Shown here in pieces: positions 24,512 through 34,222 of a stretch of DNA of 64,000 nucleotides. Position numbers and translations under genes: made by a program. Source of the stretch: JAFMDF01 sp965222705 (GTDB lineage Bacteria; Bacteroidota; Bacteroidia; Chitinophagales; Saprospiraceae); the NCBI GenBank assembly GCA_965222705.1, contig CBDCUO010000020.1, positions 65,380 through 129,379 of the forward strand, in the 5' to 3' direction. Position 1 is the stretch's first letter. The number at the start of each line of letters is the position of its first letter. The notes under the pieces were generated by a model, which saw only the letters and a program-made list of their open reading frames with translations, ran no database searches and was not told where the DNA came from.

Positions 24512-26722
24512 TTATTTCTCTCCGTCAATCGGTAAAATTATCAAAAATTCGGTACCTTTTCCTTTCTGGCTTTTTACCTCAATCTTCCCCTTGTGCTGTT
24601 CAATAATTCCATAAGAAATAGATAGTCCCAATCCGGTGCCGTCCCCCACCTCTTTGGTGGTATAAAAAGGCTCAAAAATTCGCTTACGGGTTGTTTCACT
24701 CATACCAATCCCGTTATCTTTAATGTTAATAAGCACATATTTTCGATATTTTCTCGTGCTTATTTGAATTTTACCTCGATAAGGAATCCCGTTAGATTTT
24801 GCCTGAATGGCTTGAATAGAATTATTGATGATATTCAAAAACACCTGATTCAAGCGAGAAATTTGACAGCGAACTAGTGGCAAATCACCATAATTTTTGC
24901 TAATTTTTATATGTCCATTCAGTTGGCTATTGAGAATGGTTAGTGTAGAATCCAGCCCTTCGTGAATGTCTGCCTTCGCATAAGTTTCAGTAGAATTTCG
25001 AGAGAACGTTCGCAAACTGCTGACAATATTGATCGTCCTTTCTGTACCCCTTTCTATCCCTGCTAATAATTCACTGATCTCTTCTTCGAGGTAGTCAAAA
25101 TCTAGTTGCTTACAAAGTTGGATTAAATCTCGAGTCATCTGACCTGGGGTTTTTGCATGCTCTAGTTCTTTTACCTTTTTAAGGACATTTTGGACATCTG
25201 CAAAGTCCATTTTTAAAGCCTGAACATTAGAAGAAATAAAATTAATCGGGTTATTGATCTCATGGGCAATACCGGCGGTCAATTGGCCAAGAGAAGCCAT
25301 TTTTTCAGAGATGACCAATTGTGCTTGTGTATCTTTGAGCGTTTTGACCGTCCGCTCCAGTTCTCTGTTTTTATTTTCCACTTGCTCCGTCCGCTCTTTG
25401 ACCATTTCTTCCAAGCGAGCTTGTCGGCGTTTTAGTTGATTGACCCTAGTTATAGCTGCTAAATAGGTCAAGCCACCAAGCAGCAGCACCAAGCCAATTT
25501 TAAAGTACCAAGTTTGAAAAAAAGTAGGCTGTACGACTACATCAATCGAAGTGCCTTTCTCGTTCCACTTGCCATCATTATTAGCTGCTTTTACTCGAAA
25601 AGTATAATTTCCCGGCTCCAGATTATTATAAAAAGCAAAGTTTTGCTTACCTACATAATTCCAGGTAGGATCTGCCCCCTCTAGCTTAAAAGCATAAGAA
25701 TTTTTGCTGGACTGCGTAAAGTTTAACGCGACAAATTCAAAAGAAAAATTGTTATCGCCTGGAAACAAAGTCACTTTGTCTGCAATAGTAATATTTTGCT
25801 CTAGTTGAGAATTTGGTCTATTTAGAACAGATTTATAGTTTAGTTTAAAATCTGTTAATACCACTCTGGGCAGCTGTTCATTCAAAACCAATTGTTCTGG
25901 CGAAAAAATATTTAAACCATCCACCCCTCCAAAAAACAGTTCCCCTTCTCTACTTTTATAACTCGCATTACTGTTAAATTCATTTTCTTGTAAACCATCC
26001 AGATAAGTGAAGTTTTTAATTTCTTGCGTAATGGGGTTAAAACGCGTCAAACCGTTATTTGTGCTCAACCAGAGGTTTCCTTTTTTATCACCTCGAATTG
26101 CATAGATCGTATTGTCCGGCAAGCCTGTAATGACATTGAAAACCTCAAATTCGTATTGGCTACCCGATTGTCTCATTTTGTTCAGACCGCCAGACGTGCC
26201 AATCCACAAGACATCATTGGGATCTTCAAATAAGCAATGAACCGTGTTATTACTCAAGCTTTTGGCATTATCCTCCTCGTGATAGAAGCTATCGAAAGTT
26301 TTTAGCTGAAAATCAAAACGGCTTAGTCCTCTCTCCGTTCCCAGCCATAAATTTTGATCCTTATCCATGAGCAAGCATCGAATGACATTACTGCCTTCGT
26401 TTTTAGGATGATAGTAAGCCTCAAAAGTACCGCTCTTTCGATCCATGCGGTTCAAACCATTTTCCGTTCCCACCCAGAAATTGCCCTCTTTATCTTCCAG
26501 CATACAATGGATCCGGTCATTGGACAACGTTTTTTTCCGTTGATCTTGTCGCCTAAACGAAGTAAAGACAGGATTGGCTATTTTCTCAAAAGGCAATAAA
26601 TTAAGCCCCTTTGTGGTGCCGATCCAAATATCGAGATTTTTATCTTGATAAATAGAGCTAATATGATTGTCACTAAGTGTACCAGAAGTATTAGGTGCGG
26701 AATAAAAATATTCAATGTGCAC
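24512..26722 (-). CDS. Propeller-type sensor histidine kinase, C-terminal part (frame broken)
   Basis: Continuation of the gene that starts at 27939. It carries the last propeller blades, a Y_Y_Y domain ('NNFSFEFVALNFTQSSKNSYAFKLEG', given here only in part: SFEFVALNF ... YAFKLEG), one transmembrane helix ('FKIGLVLLLGGLTYLAAI'), a coiled coil, and a kinase core: H-box 'LTAGIAHEINNPINFISS', N-box 'FLNIINNSIQAI', G1 'DNGIGM', G2 'GTGLGLSISYGII'. There is no receiver or HTH domain, so it is not the one-protein hybrid type. The open frame begins at 26722, right at the break; the real start is the upstream part. Confidence 0.9.
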   Translation of the reverse strand: MHIEYFYSAPNTSGTLSDNHISSIYQDKNLDIWIGTTKGLNLLPFEKIANPVFTSFRRQDQRKKTLSNDRIHCMLEDKEGNFWVGTENGLNRMDRKSGTFEAYYHPKNEGSNVIRCLLMDKDQNLWLGTERGLSRFDFQLKTFDSFYHEEDNAKSLSNNTVHCLFEDPNDVLWIGTSGGLNKMRQSGSQYEFEVFNVITGLPDNTIYAIRGDKKGNLWLSTNNGLTRFNPITQEIKNFTYLDGLQENEFNSNASYKSREGELFFGGVDGLNIFSPEQLVLNEQLPRVVLTDFKLNYKSVLNRPNSQLEQNITIADKVTLFPGDNNFSFEFVALNFTQSSKNSYAFKLEGADPTWNYVGKQNFAFYNNLEPGNYTFRVKAANNDGKWNEKGTSIDVVVQPTFFQTWYFKIGLVLLLGGLTYLAAITRVNQLKRRQARLEEMVKERTEQVENKNRELERTVKTLKDTQAQLVISEKMASLGQLTAGIAHEINNPINFISSNVQALKMDFADVQNVLKKVKELEHAKTPGQMTRDLIQLCKQLDFDYLEEEISELLAGIERGTERTINIVSSLRTFSRNSTETYAKADIHEGLDSTLTILNSQLNGHIKISKNYGDLPLVRCQISRLNQVFLNIINNSIQAIQAKSNGIPYRGKIQISTRKYRKYVLINIKDNGIGMSETTRKRIFEPFYTTKEVGDGTGLGLSISYGIIEQHKGKIEVKSQKGKGTEFLIILPIDGEK

Positions 26723-27939
26723 TCTTTTGGGTCGATGCGGTTCAAGCCATTAATGGTCCCTACCCAAACATTGCCAATATGATCTTGCAAAATACTCTTC
26801 ACATTTTTATTGGTGAGGTTATTTCCAGCAATTCTATTGCTCTGGTAGTGCGTAAATTTTTGAATGCCTTTATCTATTTTATTGACGCCGTTGTCATTGC
26901 TGCCCAGCCAGATAAGCCCTCCCCTATCCTTGTATAAAGACAATAAAAAATTGCTATTGATACTATAAGCATTAAGTGGTTCTATTTGATAAGAAGCAAA
27001 TTGAGGGGCAGCTACATCAAAATTTTCTAAATTTAATAGATTCAAGCCCCCCCCCTCTGTGGCAAGTAGCAAATTGCCCTCATTATCTTCCTCCATATCC
27101 CAAATGGTGTTGCTGTTGATGCCACCTCTTTGTTGATCTTCTTTTTTAAAAACGGTATAGTCTAGAGAGTCCCGATCAAATAATATCAGACCATTCTCAT
27201 TGGTTCCCAGCCAAAAGTGCCCTTTGCTATCTTCAAAAATATCCCAAATGCTAAGGTTCAAAAGCGGCCGACCCGGTTCTTCTTTATCAAATAAAACCGA
27301 AGTGAATTGCTCTGTATTTTTATCAAAAAATTGAAGCCCGTCCAGTCCAAAAAAACCTACCCACAAATTATTGTTGCGATCTTCATATAGGCAACGTACA
27401 TTATTGCTAATAATGCCCGTGTGGTTCGTTTCATCAAAGCAGAAATTTCGAAAGCGATTGGCCTCTATATTGTACAAACAAAGTCCTCCTCTGGTCGCAA
27501 TCCACAAATTGCCCGCAGCATCTTCCAACAGATCATGGATATAATTATGCGCCAAACTGTTCAGATTATCTTCTCGATGAATAAAGCGCCGAAAGTGATT
27601 TTTTTCTCTTGCGAACAAGTTCAACCCATTCATAGTGCCCACCCAAAGATTGCCTCTTCTATCTTCGTAAAGCGTGGTGATACTACTAGCTGTAAGGCTG
27701 GTCGAATCTTGTGGATTGTGATAATAAGAGGTAAAGTTTAAGCCGTCAAATTTATTCAACCCATTGACCGTACCAAACCACATAAAGCCCAGATGATCCT
27801 GCTGGATACATTTGACCGTAGATTGAGAAAGCCCTTCATTGGACGTATAATGCTCAAATTTTATCGTATTGATCTGAGCTGATACCCATAAGGGGAATCC
27901 GAAAAAAAGTCCTGTAAGTAAATATTGGATTAAGCTCAT
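26578..27939 (-). CDS. Propeller-type sensor, N-terminal part (frame broken)
   Basis: Signal peptide (LLTGLFFGFPLWVSAQ) followed by many two-component regulator propeller repeats ('DHLGFMWFGTVNGLNKFDG', 'EDRRGNLWVGTMNGLNLF', 'EDAAGNLWIATRGGLCLY'), a periplasmic 14-blade-type sensor. True homology stops at 'NGLNRIDPK' near 26728; beyond it the frame reads nonsense to 26578. One missing A in the minus-strand AAAA (26725-26728) would join it to the kinase half, giving one gene of about 1,140 residues over 24512-27939. Ligand is unknown; in relatives such sensors detect polysaccharide fragments. Confidence 0.9.
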   Translation of the reverse strand: MSLIQYLLTGLFFGFPLWVSAQINTIKFEHYTSNEGLSQSTVKCIQQDHLGFMWFGTVNGLNKFDGLNFTSYYHNPQDSTSLTASSITTLYEDRRGNLWVGTMNGLNLFAREKNHFRRFIHREDNLNSLAHNYIHDLLEDAAGNLWIATRGGLCLYNIEANRFRNFCFDETNHTGIISNNVRCLYEDRNNNLWVGFFGLDGLQFFDKNTEQFTSVLFDKEEPGRPLLNLSIWDIFEDSKGHFWLGTNENGLILFDRDSLDYTVFKKEDQQRGGINSNTIWDMEEDNEGNLLLATEGGGLNLLNLENFDVAAPQFASYQIEPLNAYSINSNFLLSLYKDRGGLIWLGSNDNGVNKIDKGIQKFTHYQSNRIAGNNLTNKNVKSILQDHIGNVWVGTINGLNRIDPKECTLNIFIPHLILLVHLVTIILALFIKIKISIFGSAPQRGLIYCLLRK

Positions 27940-28271
27940 TTGATGTTTAGCCTGATTTGAGATTTGCTTGCTCCATTTTTCTCGCCTGCCTGGAAAGTCT
28001 CCAATCGTTTAACAAGGTTATAAAAAATTAATATAAATGGAAATACTTGCATAGCTGATTCACTTCGCAAATTTCCCGTTTCACTGAAAAACGTTTTCGC
28101 ATTCTGCCATCCAACTTCAAAGACCAGCGCAGTATCTCTACATCAATCTGGCATATTATTAGCAAGATATATATTTTCATTTATAAAAAAAAAGAGTAAC
28201 TTTATCAAGTTAATGAACCACTCTTCCCATTTAGCTAGACTAAACATATTTTTATTAAAAACATTTTACCC
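27940..28271. other. Divergent gap between the sensor and the redoxin-dockerin gene
   Basis: 332 bp, no gene. It must hold both start regions. TAACTTTA at 28197-28204 with TTTT at 28174-28177 (19-nt spacing) is a near-consensus promoter for the gene at 28272. No palindromic element here. Confidence 0.4.
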
Positions 28272-29993
28272 ATGAAAGCCCTTTCTTCCTTTTTCGCCCT
28301 TGCCTTATGCTGTTCCATTGATCTAATTGCCCAAAAAGCACCGGATTTCTCCGTCACTACAGCAGAAGGCAAGCCACTTACTTTATACGCCGATTACCTA
28401 GATAAAGGAAAAACGGTCGTGATCGAACTCTTTTTTGTAGATTGTCCCCCCTGCAATTCTTTCGCGCCCTTTTTTGGCCAATTATATGAAGAATGGAAAA
28501 GTGGCACCGGGGATGTAGAATTTATCAGTTTATCGGATAAAGCTTGGGATAATGACGAAAACGTCATGGGATTTAAACAAAAGTATAACCATTCCTGGCC
28601 CTTTGTCAGCCCCGATGGAGGGAGTCTGGAAGCCGCAGAAATATATAAAAACGGTACTTATGGGCAGTATTGGGGAACGCCCACGACCGTTGTGATCGCA
28701 CCTGATGGAACGGTCAACTATAATGTTCGGGACAATCCTTATTCAGAATGGATCGTTACCCTTAGTGCCGCAATTGCAGAAGCCGTCAATTCAAATAATA
28801 CTGGAACTGAAACGCCTCCAACCGCACTAGTCGCAGGTGGCATCCGCAATGCCAAAAATGAAGCCATTAGTGGTGTAAGCGTTTTCATTACTGGAGATAC
28901 AGATACTTCTTTTATGGCTAATGCAGACGGTTCTTTTGCCATTCCCTTGCTTTCAGAAAACAAAAGCTATACGGTCACATTAGAGAAAAACACTTTGCCT
29001 TCCAACGGCGTTACTACTCTCGATATGGTTTTGATTGCCAAGCATATTTTAGCAATAGATACCTTTACCCAAGCTCACCAATCCTTAGTAGCCGATGTCA
29101 ATCAGTCAGGTACCGTGACGACTTTTGATATGGTGGTCATCCGGCAACTGATATTGGGCGTGATTAACGAATTCCCTGCGCCTTCTTGGGTATTTATGCC
29201 CAATACCATTGACATTACTTCCATTGCAGAATTAGGAGCCTTGAGTTTTCAAGGCCACAAAATGGGGGATCTAAACCTAAGTGCCAACCCCAATCAATTG
29301 CAAAATGCAGAAGTCCGAAATATAAATGGGTCTTTTAATTTAAAAATAAAAGACCATTTTGTAAAAAAGGGAGAAATTGTTAACGTAGATTTCCTAACAG
29401 CCAATATGGAAGCAGTATTAGCCTTCCAGTTCACACTGAATTTTGATATAAAAAAACTACAACTAGTTGATTTGGAAGAAGTTAATATAGAAAATTTTAA
29501 TAAAAACAATATCAATTTCTCCAACAAAAATAAGGGGCAGCTCTCTACAAGCTGGTATCATTTGACTCCACAACAAACGAACCGTTTATTCACGCTTCAA
29601 TTCAAAGTAGTTGCTGACGGTTATTTGAGTGAAGCTATTGCTATCAATTCTCAGCTCACTGAAGCAGTTGCTTACTCCCAGAAAGAAACACGATTAGGCA
29701 TTAATTTACTTTTTGAAAATTCCTATCCGCTGGAAGAAGAAAAAGCGATATTGTTCCCCAACCCTAGTGTTGATGACAAATTGAATATAGTCTTTTCTAC
29801 TAATCAAGACCAGCCCATATTAATTAAAGTGACCGATCTAAGCGGAAAATTAATCAGCCAACACCCATACCCAGTGGTAAAAGGCAAACAGCAATTAACC
29901 ATACCCGTGTCTGAATTGCACGCCGGTATCTACTTTGTCCAAATTTTTCAGCGAAACAAACTAATAGAGGCTATGAAGTTTGTGAAAGAATAA
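28272..29993 (+). CDS. Secreted redoxin-dockerin-cohesin-like protein with T9SS domain
   Basis: A 573-residue protein with a signal peptide (1-20, ending in 'CSIDLIAQ'), a TlpA/redoxin domain (22-170) with the redox motif Cys58-Pro-Pro-Cys61 and the cis-Pro region 'YWGTPTTVVIAPDG', a carboxypeptidase-regulatory-like sandwich (about 185-240), two dockerin type I-like repeats ('NGVTTLDMVLIAKHILAI' 245-262 and 'QSGTVTTFDMVVIRQLILG' 278-296), a cohesin-like beta domain (about 330-470) and a C-terminal T9SS sorting domain ('LFPNPSVDDKLNIVF' to 'GIYFVQIFQ'). It should be exported via T9SS. The partner of the dockerin part is unknown; it may pair with its own cohesin-like domain. Confidence 0.82.
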   Translation: MKALSSFFALALCCSIDLIAQKAPDFSVTTAEGKPLTLYADYLDKGKTVVIELFFVDCPPCNSFAPFFGQLYEEWKSGTGDVEFISLSDKAWDNDENVMGFKQKYNHSWPFVSPDGGSLEAAEIYKNGTYGQYWGTPTTVVIAPDGTVNYNVRDNPYSEWIVTLSAAIAEAVNSNNTGTETPPTALVAGGIRNAKNEAISGVSVFITGDTDTSFMANADGSFAIPLLSENKSYTVTLEKNTLPSNGVTTLDMVLIAKHILAIDTFTQAHQSLVADVNQSGTVTTFDMVVIRQLILGVINEFPAPSWVFMPNTIDITSIAELGALSFQGHKMGDLNLSANPNQLQNAEVRNINGSFNLKIKDHFVKKGEIVNVDFLTANMEAVLAFQFTLNFDIKKLQLVDLEEVNIENFNKNNINFSNKNKGQLSTSWYHLTPQQTNRLFTLQFKVVADGYLSEAIAINSQLTEAVAYSQKETRLGINLLFENSYPLEEEKAILFPNPSVDDKLNIVFSTNQDQPILIKVTDLSGKLISQHPYPVVKGKQQLTIPVSELHAGIYFVQIFQRNKLIEAMKFVKE

Positions 29994-30175
29994 CTAGCCA
30001 TTGGGCTCACATGTTTAGTGCAAGGACTTATAGAATGCTGATTGGGAATGACGATTCGCTCGTTTTCTCGGCCAATCAATGTTAGTTTCATGCTTTAATT
30101 TATTCTATTGCAAAACTTTATTTGAAAAAATCCAAAACTTGCTCTATTTTTATTTTCATTTCAGAACGAATACAG

Positions 30176-31483
30176 ATGAGCAATAATGGAAACCACCGCC
30201 CCAAATGGCTTCGCCGGCTGGAAAAAGAAAGCTGGCAAGCTGAATTGATCGTTTCGGGTTTGGCTCTCTATGGCACTTTCCAACTTCCCGAATTTATTTA
30301 TTGGCTGACCAATTATTTTATCAAGACCCTCCCTGCAGAGCAATATTTCGCGGGCTATATGATCGTTTATGTTAACTTGCTCGCTATCAGCATTTTAACT
30401 GCCTTTTTTATGATTCACTTTGTACTGAGGGCATACTGGATCGGCTTAATTGGACTGAATTCGGTTTTTCCAAATGGATATGGCAAAGAAGGGGGTATGT
30501 ATGCTCCTCTTTTTACTAATAGATTAATAAAACTGCTTCCAAATGTTGATACCACCATCAAAAAGGTAGATGATATTTGTAGCACCCTTTTTTCAAGTGC
30601 TTTTGCCTTTTTAATGATCTATGGCATGATATCTATCACGATGATCGTAGTCCTAAATTTGTTCAATATGCTTTCGGACTTCGTTCCTGCGTCTGCGCTC
30701 ATCATTTTTGCCAAAGTGTTTGGCCTGCTGTTTATTGCTTATATGATTTTGTCAATAATTGCTAATTTCAAAAAATTTAGAAATAGCCATACGATACAAA
30801 ATTTATATTACTGGTTTACCGTAATAATTGGGTATGCAATGTCAAGCATTTTTTTCAAGCCCGTCAATCAAATTATGACAACCTTCACTTCCAATTATAA
30901 AAAAGGGAAATCCAATTTGCTGCTTCCAATTGCTTTTTTAGCAATCGCTATTGCTCTTAGTTTTTATCACTTTGAAAAATCAAATATTCCCATTTTAATC
31001 AGAACTAGCCCGATAGGGCAGACTACTTTTCAAAAAAATAAAGTCTATCCGGTGTATTACGAAAATCAACACCCTACAGGAAAAGAAATTCTCAACCCAG
31101 TTATTCCTTCTGACCAAATTAAAAGCCCGTTCTTAAAAGTATTTATTCCGGTTTTTGATAATGAAGAATATTTTCAAAAAAAATTTTGTGCCCCTTATGA
31201 AAATGATCCTTCTAAAACCCGACGAGAAAATAATCGGGCAAAAAGCGAGCAGCGAATTTTTTGCTATCGAAAATACCATCAAGTACTCATCAACGATAGC
31301 TTATATCAAGCTGAATTTTTAAAGCACGATCATCCAAATAATGACGAATTCGGTATTATCGCTTACTTACCAACAAATGATTTTAAAGCTGGCAAAAACG
31401 AATTGCGAGTGCTCAAAAGAAAAGACTTGGAGGGCAGCATTTATTCAGAAGTAAAAATTCCCTTTTGGTTTTCAAAAAATTAA
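30176..31483 (+). CDS. Conserved polytopic membrane protein of unknown function
   Basis: A protein of 435 residues when started at the ATG at 30176 (MSNNGNHRPKWLRRLEKESWQ); a TTG 54 bp upstream is less likely. It has about six hydrophobic helices: near residues 26-45, 55-90, 150-175, 180-205, 215-235 and 255-275. A soluble C-terminal domain of about 160 residues with many charged positions follows and is probably extracytoplasmic. I do not recognise a named family. It stands alone between two genes of the same direction with gaps of about 180 and 86 bp. Confidence 0.75.
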   Translation: MSNNGNHRPKWLRRLEKESWQAELIVSGLALYGTFQLPEFIYWLTNYFIKTLPAEQYFAGYMIVYVNLLAISILTAFFMIHFVLRAYWIGLIGLNSVFPNGYGKEGGMYAPLFTNRLIKLLPNVDTTIKKVDDICSTLFSSAFAFLMIYGMISITMIVVLNLFNMLSDFVPASALIIFAKVFGLLFIAYMILSIIANFKKFRNSHTIQNLYYWFTVIIGYAMSSIFFKPVNQIMTTFTSNYKKGKSNLLLPIAFLAIAIALSFYHFEKSNIPILIRTSPIGQTTFQKNKVYPVYYENQHPTGKEILNPVIPSDQIKSPFLKVFIPVFDNEEYFQKKFCAPYENDPSKTRRENNRAKSEQRIFCYRKYHQVLINDSLYQAEFLKHDHPNNDEFGIIAYLPTNDFKAGKNELRVLKRKDLEGSIYSEVKIPFWFSKN

Positions 31484-31569
31484 ATGCTTATGGATTAATT
31501 ATGCTCATTGCTCAACAACTTTCTATTTTTAGCTTTTGAACATTATTTTTATATCAAATAAAATAGTCA

Positions 31570-32925
31570 ATGAAAATACAACGCTTACTGGTTTTCTGCC
31601 TGTCTTTAGGCATTTTTACCTCCTGCGCTACGGCACAAGATACTCTGGAGGGATCGCCCAAAATGGCTAAAAACGCCATGAAAAATGGGGATATTCGAGT
31701 TGCTATTGACCAAATGGCGGATAAAATAGAAGAAAAAGTCATCCAATGGCGGCGACATATTCACCAAAACCCAGAGTTGTCCAATCGGGAATTTAAAACC
31801 GCCGAAATGGTCGCCAAACACCTCAAATCGCTGGGTATCGAAGTACAAACCGAAGTTGGGAAAACGGGGGTTAAGGGCATTTTAAAAGGCAGAAAACCTG
31901 GCCCTGTAGTTGCGCTTCGAGCAGATATGGATGCCTTACCTGTGACCGAACGAGTAGATTTGCCCTTTGCTTCCAAGGTGAAAACCACCTATAACGGCGT
32001 AGAAACAGGGGTTATGCACGCCTGCGGTCACGATACGCATGTGGCGATGCTAATGGGAGCAGCTGAAATTCTAGCAGCTATAAAAAATGATCTAAAAGGT
32101 ACAGTCGTTTTTATCTTTCAGCCGGCCGAAGAGGGCGCACCTCCAGGAGAAGAAGGGGGCGCAGCGTTGATGATAAAAGAGGGCGTTTTGGAGAATCCCA
32201 AAGTAGAAGTGGCCTTTGGGCTGCATATTAATTCGATGACGCCAGTAGGTAAAATCCGCTACAAACCAGGAGGCACAATGGCTGCAGCAGATCGCTTTGT
32301 CATAAAAGTAAATGGTGTTCAGACGCATGGCTCCATGCCTTGGAGAGGTGTAGATCCAATTACCATCACTGCCCAAATCATTCAAGGACTCAATAATATT
32401 GTCAGCCGCCAAACGGAGTTGACCAAAGAAGCTGCGGTCATAAGTGTCGGTATGATTCAGGGAGGTGTAAGAAATAATATCATCCCCGAATCCTGTACAA
32501 TGATTGGGACGATCAGAACGCTAGACGAAAAAATGCAGGATAAAATCCATGAAAAAATCAAATTGACCGCTATCAAAATCGCCGAAAGTGCTGGAGCATC
32601 TGCCGATGTAGAAATCAGCAAAGGGGTTCCCGTCACGTTCAATAATATTGAATTGACCAAAGATATGATTGGTACTGTAGAAAGAGTAGCTGGGGAAAAA
32701 AATGTCATCGTTCAAAATGCCGTAACTGGAGCAGAGGATTTCTCTTTTTATGCCGATAAAGTTCCGAGTTTATTCCTCTTTCTGGGCGGAATGTCTAAAG
32801 ATAAAACACCCTTTGAGGTAGCCCCGCATCATACACCAGACTTTTTCATTGACGAAAGTGGTATGAAATTGGGAGTAAGAACTTTGTGTAATCTCACTGT
32901 AGATTATATGGAAAAGAAAAATTAA
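31570..32925 (+). CDS. M20 family amidohydrolase lipoprotein
   Basis: A 451-residue metal-dependent amidohydrolase related to hippurate/IAA-amino-acid hydrolases. The N-terminus is a lipoprotein-like signal with a Cys at 19 ('GIFTSCATAQ'). Catalytic and metal residues lie in 'IHQNPELSNREF', 'ALRADMDALPVTE', 'HACGHDTHVAMLMGAA' and 'FQPAEEGAPPGEEGG', with the dimerisation insert in the middle and 'HHTPDFFIDE' near the end. It removes acyl groups from N-acyl amino acids, probably in the periplasm. A clear terminator lies directly behind it. Confidence 0.93.
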   Translation: MKIQRLLVFCLSLGIFTSCATAQDTLEGSPKMAKNAMKNGDIRVAIDQMADKIEEKVIQWRRHIHQNPELSNREFKTAEMVAKHLKSLGIEVQTEVGKTGVKGILKGRKPGPVVALRADMDALPVTERVDLPFASKVKTTYNGVETGVMHACGHDTHVAMLMGAAEILAAIKNDLKGTVVFIFQPAEEGAPPGEEGGAALMIKEGVLENPKVEVAFGLHINSMTPVGKIRYKPGGTMAAADRFVIKVNGVQTHGSMPWRGVDPITITAQIIQGLNNIVSRQTELTKEAAVISVGMIQGGVRNNIIPESCTMIGTIRTLDEKMQDKIHEKIKLTAIKIAESAGASADVEISKGVPVTFNNIELTKDMIGTVERVAGEKNVIVQNAVTGAEDFSFYADKVPSLFLFLGGMSKDKTPFEVAPHHTPDFFIDESGMKLGVRTLCNLTVDYMEKKN

Positions 32926-32947
32926 TCTACAGAATTTTCACAAAATG

Positions 32948-32983
32948 AAAACCTGTTTTTTACGCAAAAACAGGTTTTTCTTT
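32948..32983 (+). terminator. Intrinsic terminator behind the M20 gene
   Basis: AAAACCTGTTTTT and AAAAACAGGTTTT form a 13-bp stem around a 5-nt loop, followed by TCTTTT. The next gene's start codon lies right at the end of this signal. Confidence 0.85.
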
Positions 32984-33870
32984 TGTCAAAAAGCCCAAAT
33001 TTGAAAAAAGGATTTTGGATACCTGTTTGTTTACTAATTTTTTTCATAGGCGATCGCATTGGCGGATGGCTATTAGCCAAGACCGTAGCCAAAAGTCAAT
33101 TTAGGTACGCCCGCCTGTATCAAAATCAAGGAGCAGCAGATATTTTGTTACTAGGCAATTCCAGAGGACTTATTTTTTACCAGCCTTATATCGAAAAAAT
33201 TACTCAAAAAAAGACATTAAATTTAAGTTATAACTCCCTGCCCATTGATTTGGGGCGCGTATTGGTAGAGGATTATTTAAAAAAGTATCCAGCACCAGAA
33301 TTGCTTTTGATTGACGTGACAATGTGCGATAGAATCAACCACCAGTTGATCGCTGGATTTAGCACTTATAGCTCCTATTCAGAAAGTTTGGATAAACTGA
33401 TAAAAGAAAAATCGCCAACATCCTGGTACGCAGGAAAACTCAGCCATTTATACCGCTATAATAGTGAAGTTTACCAACGAACACTCAATTATCTGACCAA
33501 ATCTGACGAAAACTGGCTGACAGACAGGGTGATTAGCCCTACCATGCAACAACATGTAGCACAAGCAGAAGTTATAGAATTAACAATCAATGACTATTTG
33601 TTGCAGGAGCTAAATGCTTTAATACAAGCGGCAGAAAGCAAAGGCACCCGAGTAGAGTTATTGATCAATCCCTACTACCCTCCTTATATAAAACGAATGC
33701 GGTCTTTTTATGACTTTATTGGGAAGCTAGAAGCTTTCACAGAAAAAAAGATAAAAGATTATTCTCATGCACTAGCAGCGACAGAAGGCTTTGGAGACTA
33801 TCAACACTTAAATAAAAAAGGAAGCCAGCAGTATATAGATTTACTACTAAAAGACGGGGTTTTTAAATAG
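32983..33870 (+). CDS. SGNH-hydrolase-like protein with N-terminal membrane anchor
   Basis: About 295 residues. An N-terminal hydrophobic segment ('FWIPVCLLIFFIGDRIGGWL') is followed by a domain with features of SGNH/DHHW-type proteins: block I 'LLGNSRGLIFY' and block V-like 'DYQHLNKKGSQQYID'. Proteins of this shape are often found with surface polysaccharide acetylation, but no such partner is beside it. There is no ATG at the start: TTG at 32983 or TTG at 33001 are the options, both just behind the terminator of the previous gene. Function is therefore inferred only from motifs. Confidence 0.7.
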   Translation: MSKSPNLKKGFWIPVCLLIFFIGDRIGGWLLAKTVAKSQFRYARLYQNQGAADILLLGNSRGLIFYQPYIEKITQKKTLNLSYNSLPIDLGRVLVEDYLKKYPAPELLLIDVTMCDRINHQLIAGFSTYSSYSESLDKLIKEKSPTSWYAGKLSHLYRYNSEVYQRTLNYLTKSDENWLTDRVISPTMQQHVAQAEVIELTINDYLLQELNALIQAAESKGTRVELLINPYYPPYIKRMRSFYDFIGKLEAFTEKKIKDYSHALAATEGFGDYQHLNKKGSQQYIDLLLKDGVFK

Positions 33871-33920
33871 AAAATTGAAAATGGAGCCTGCCAATTAGTT
33901 TTGTCTTCTCTACGCTGTTT

Positions 33921-34058
33921 TTATGCTACGGATCGCTGATAAATAATAAATAATAATACTAGTAACACCAGCGTAACTACAATCATTGTGGTAAAGAACT
34001 TACGAGCATCTTTTTTATTTCTCGCTTCTATTCTTTTTTTTCGTTTTGATTTTGCCAT
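33921..34058 (-). CDS. 45-residue basic single-pass membrane protein
   Basis: A short gene read MAKSKRKKRIEARNKKDARK and then a hydrophobic helix (TTMIVVTLVLLVLLFIIYQ) to QRSVA and TAA. The very basic N-terminus plus one helix predicts N-in orientation. The ATG at 34058 and the clean composition (no rare-codon look) support a real gene, and it fills the gap between the SGNH-like gene and the helicase gene. No family is recognised; short proteins like this are common but often missed. Confidence 0.65.
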   Translation of the reverse strand: MAKSKRKKRIEARNKKDARKFFTTMIVVTLVLLVLLFIIYQRSVA

Positions 34059-34222
34059 GTCTGTATTTGATTGATTTTCAGTGCATTAAAAAAAAATTAG
34101 GCAAAAAACATACTTATTTCTGCTGGACTAAGTTAGCAAAGTTTTTAGAAAAAAGCGAAAATTTTACCTTCTAAATAGCTAAAGTCCTGCTTAGGTCAGG
34201 AAATTTATCCTAGAATCCATTT

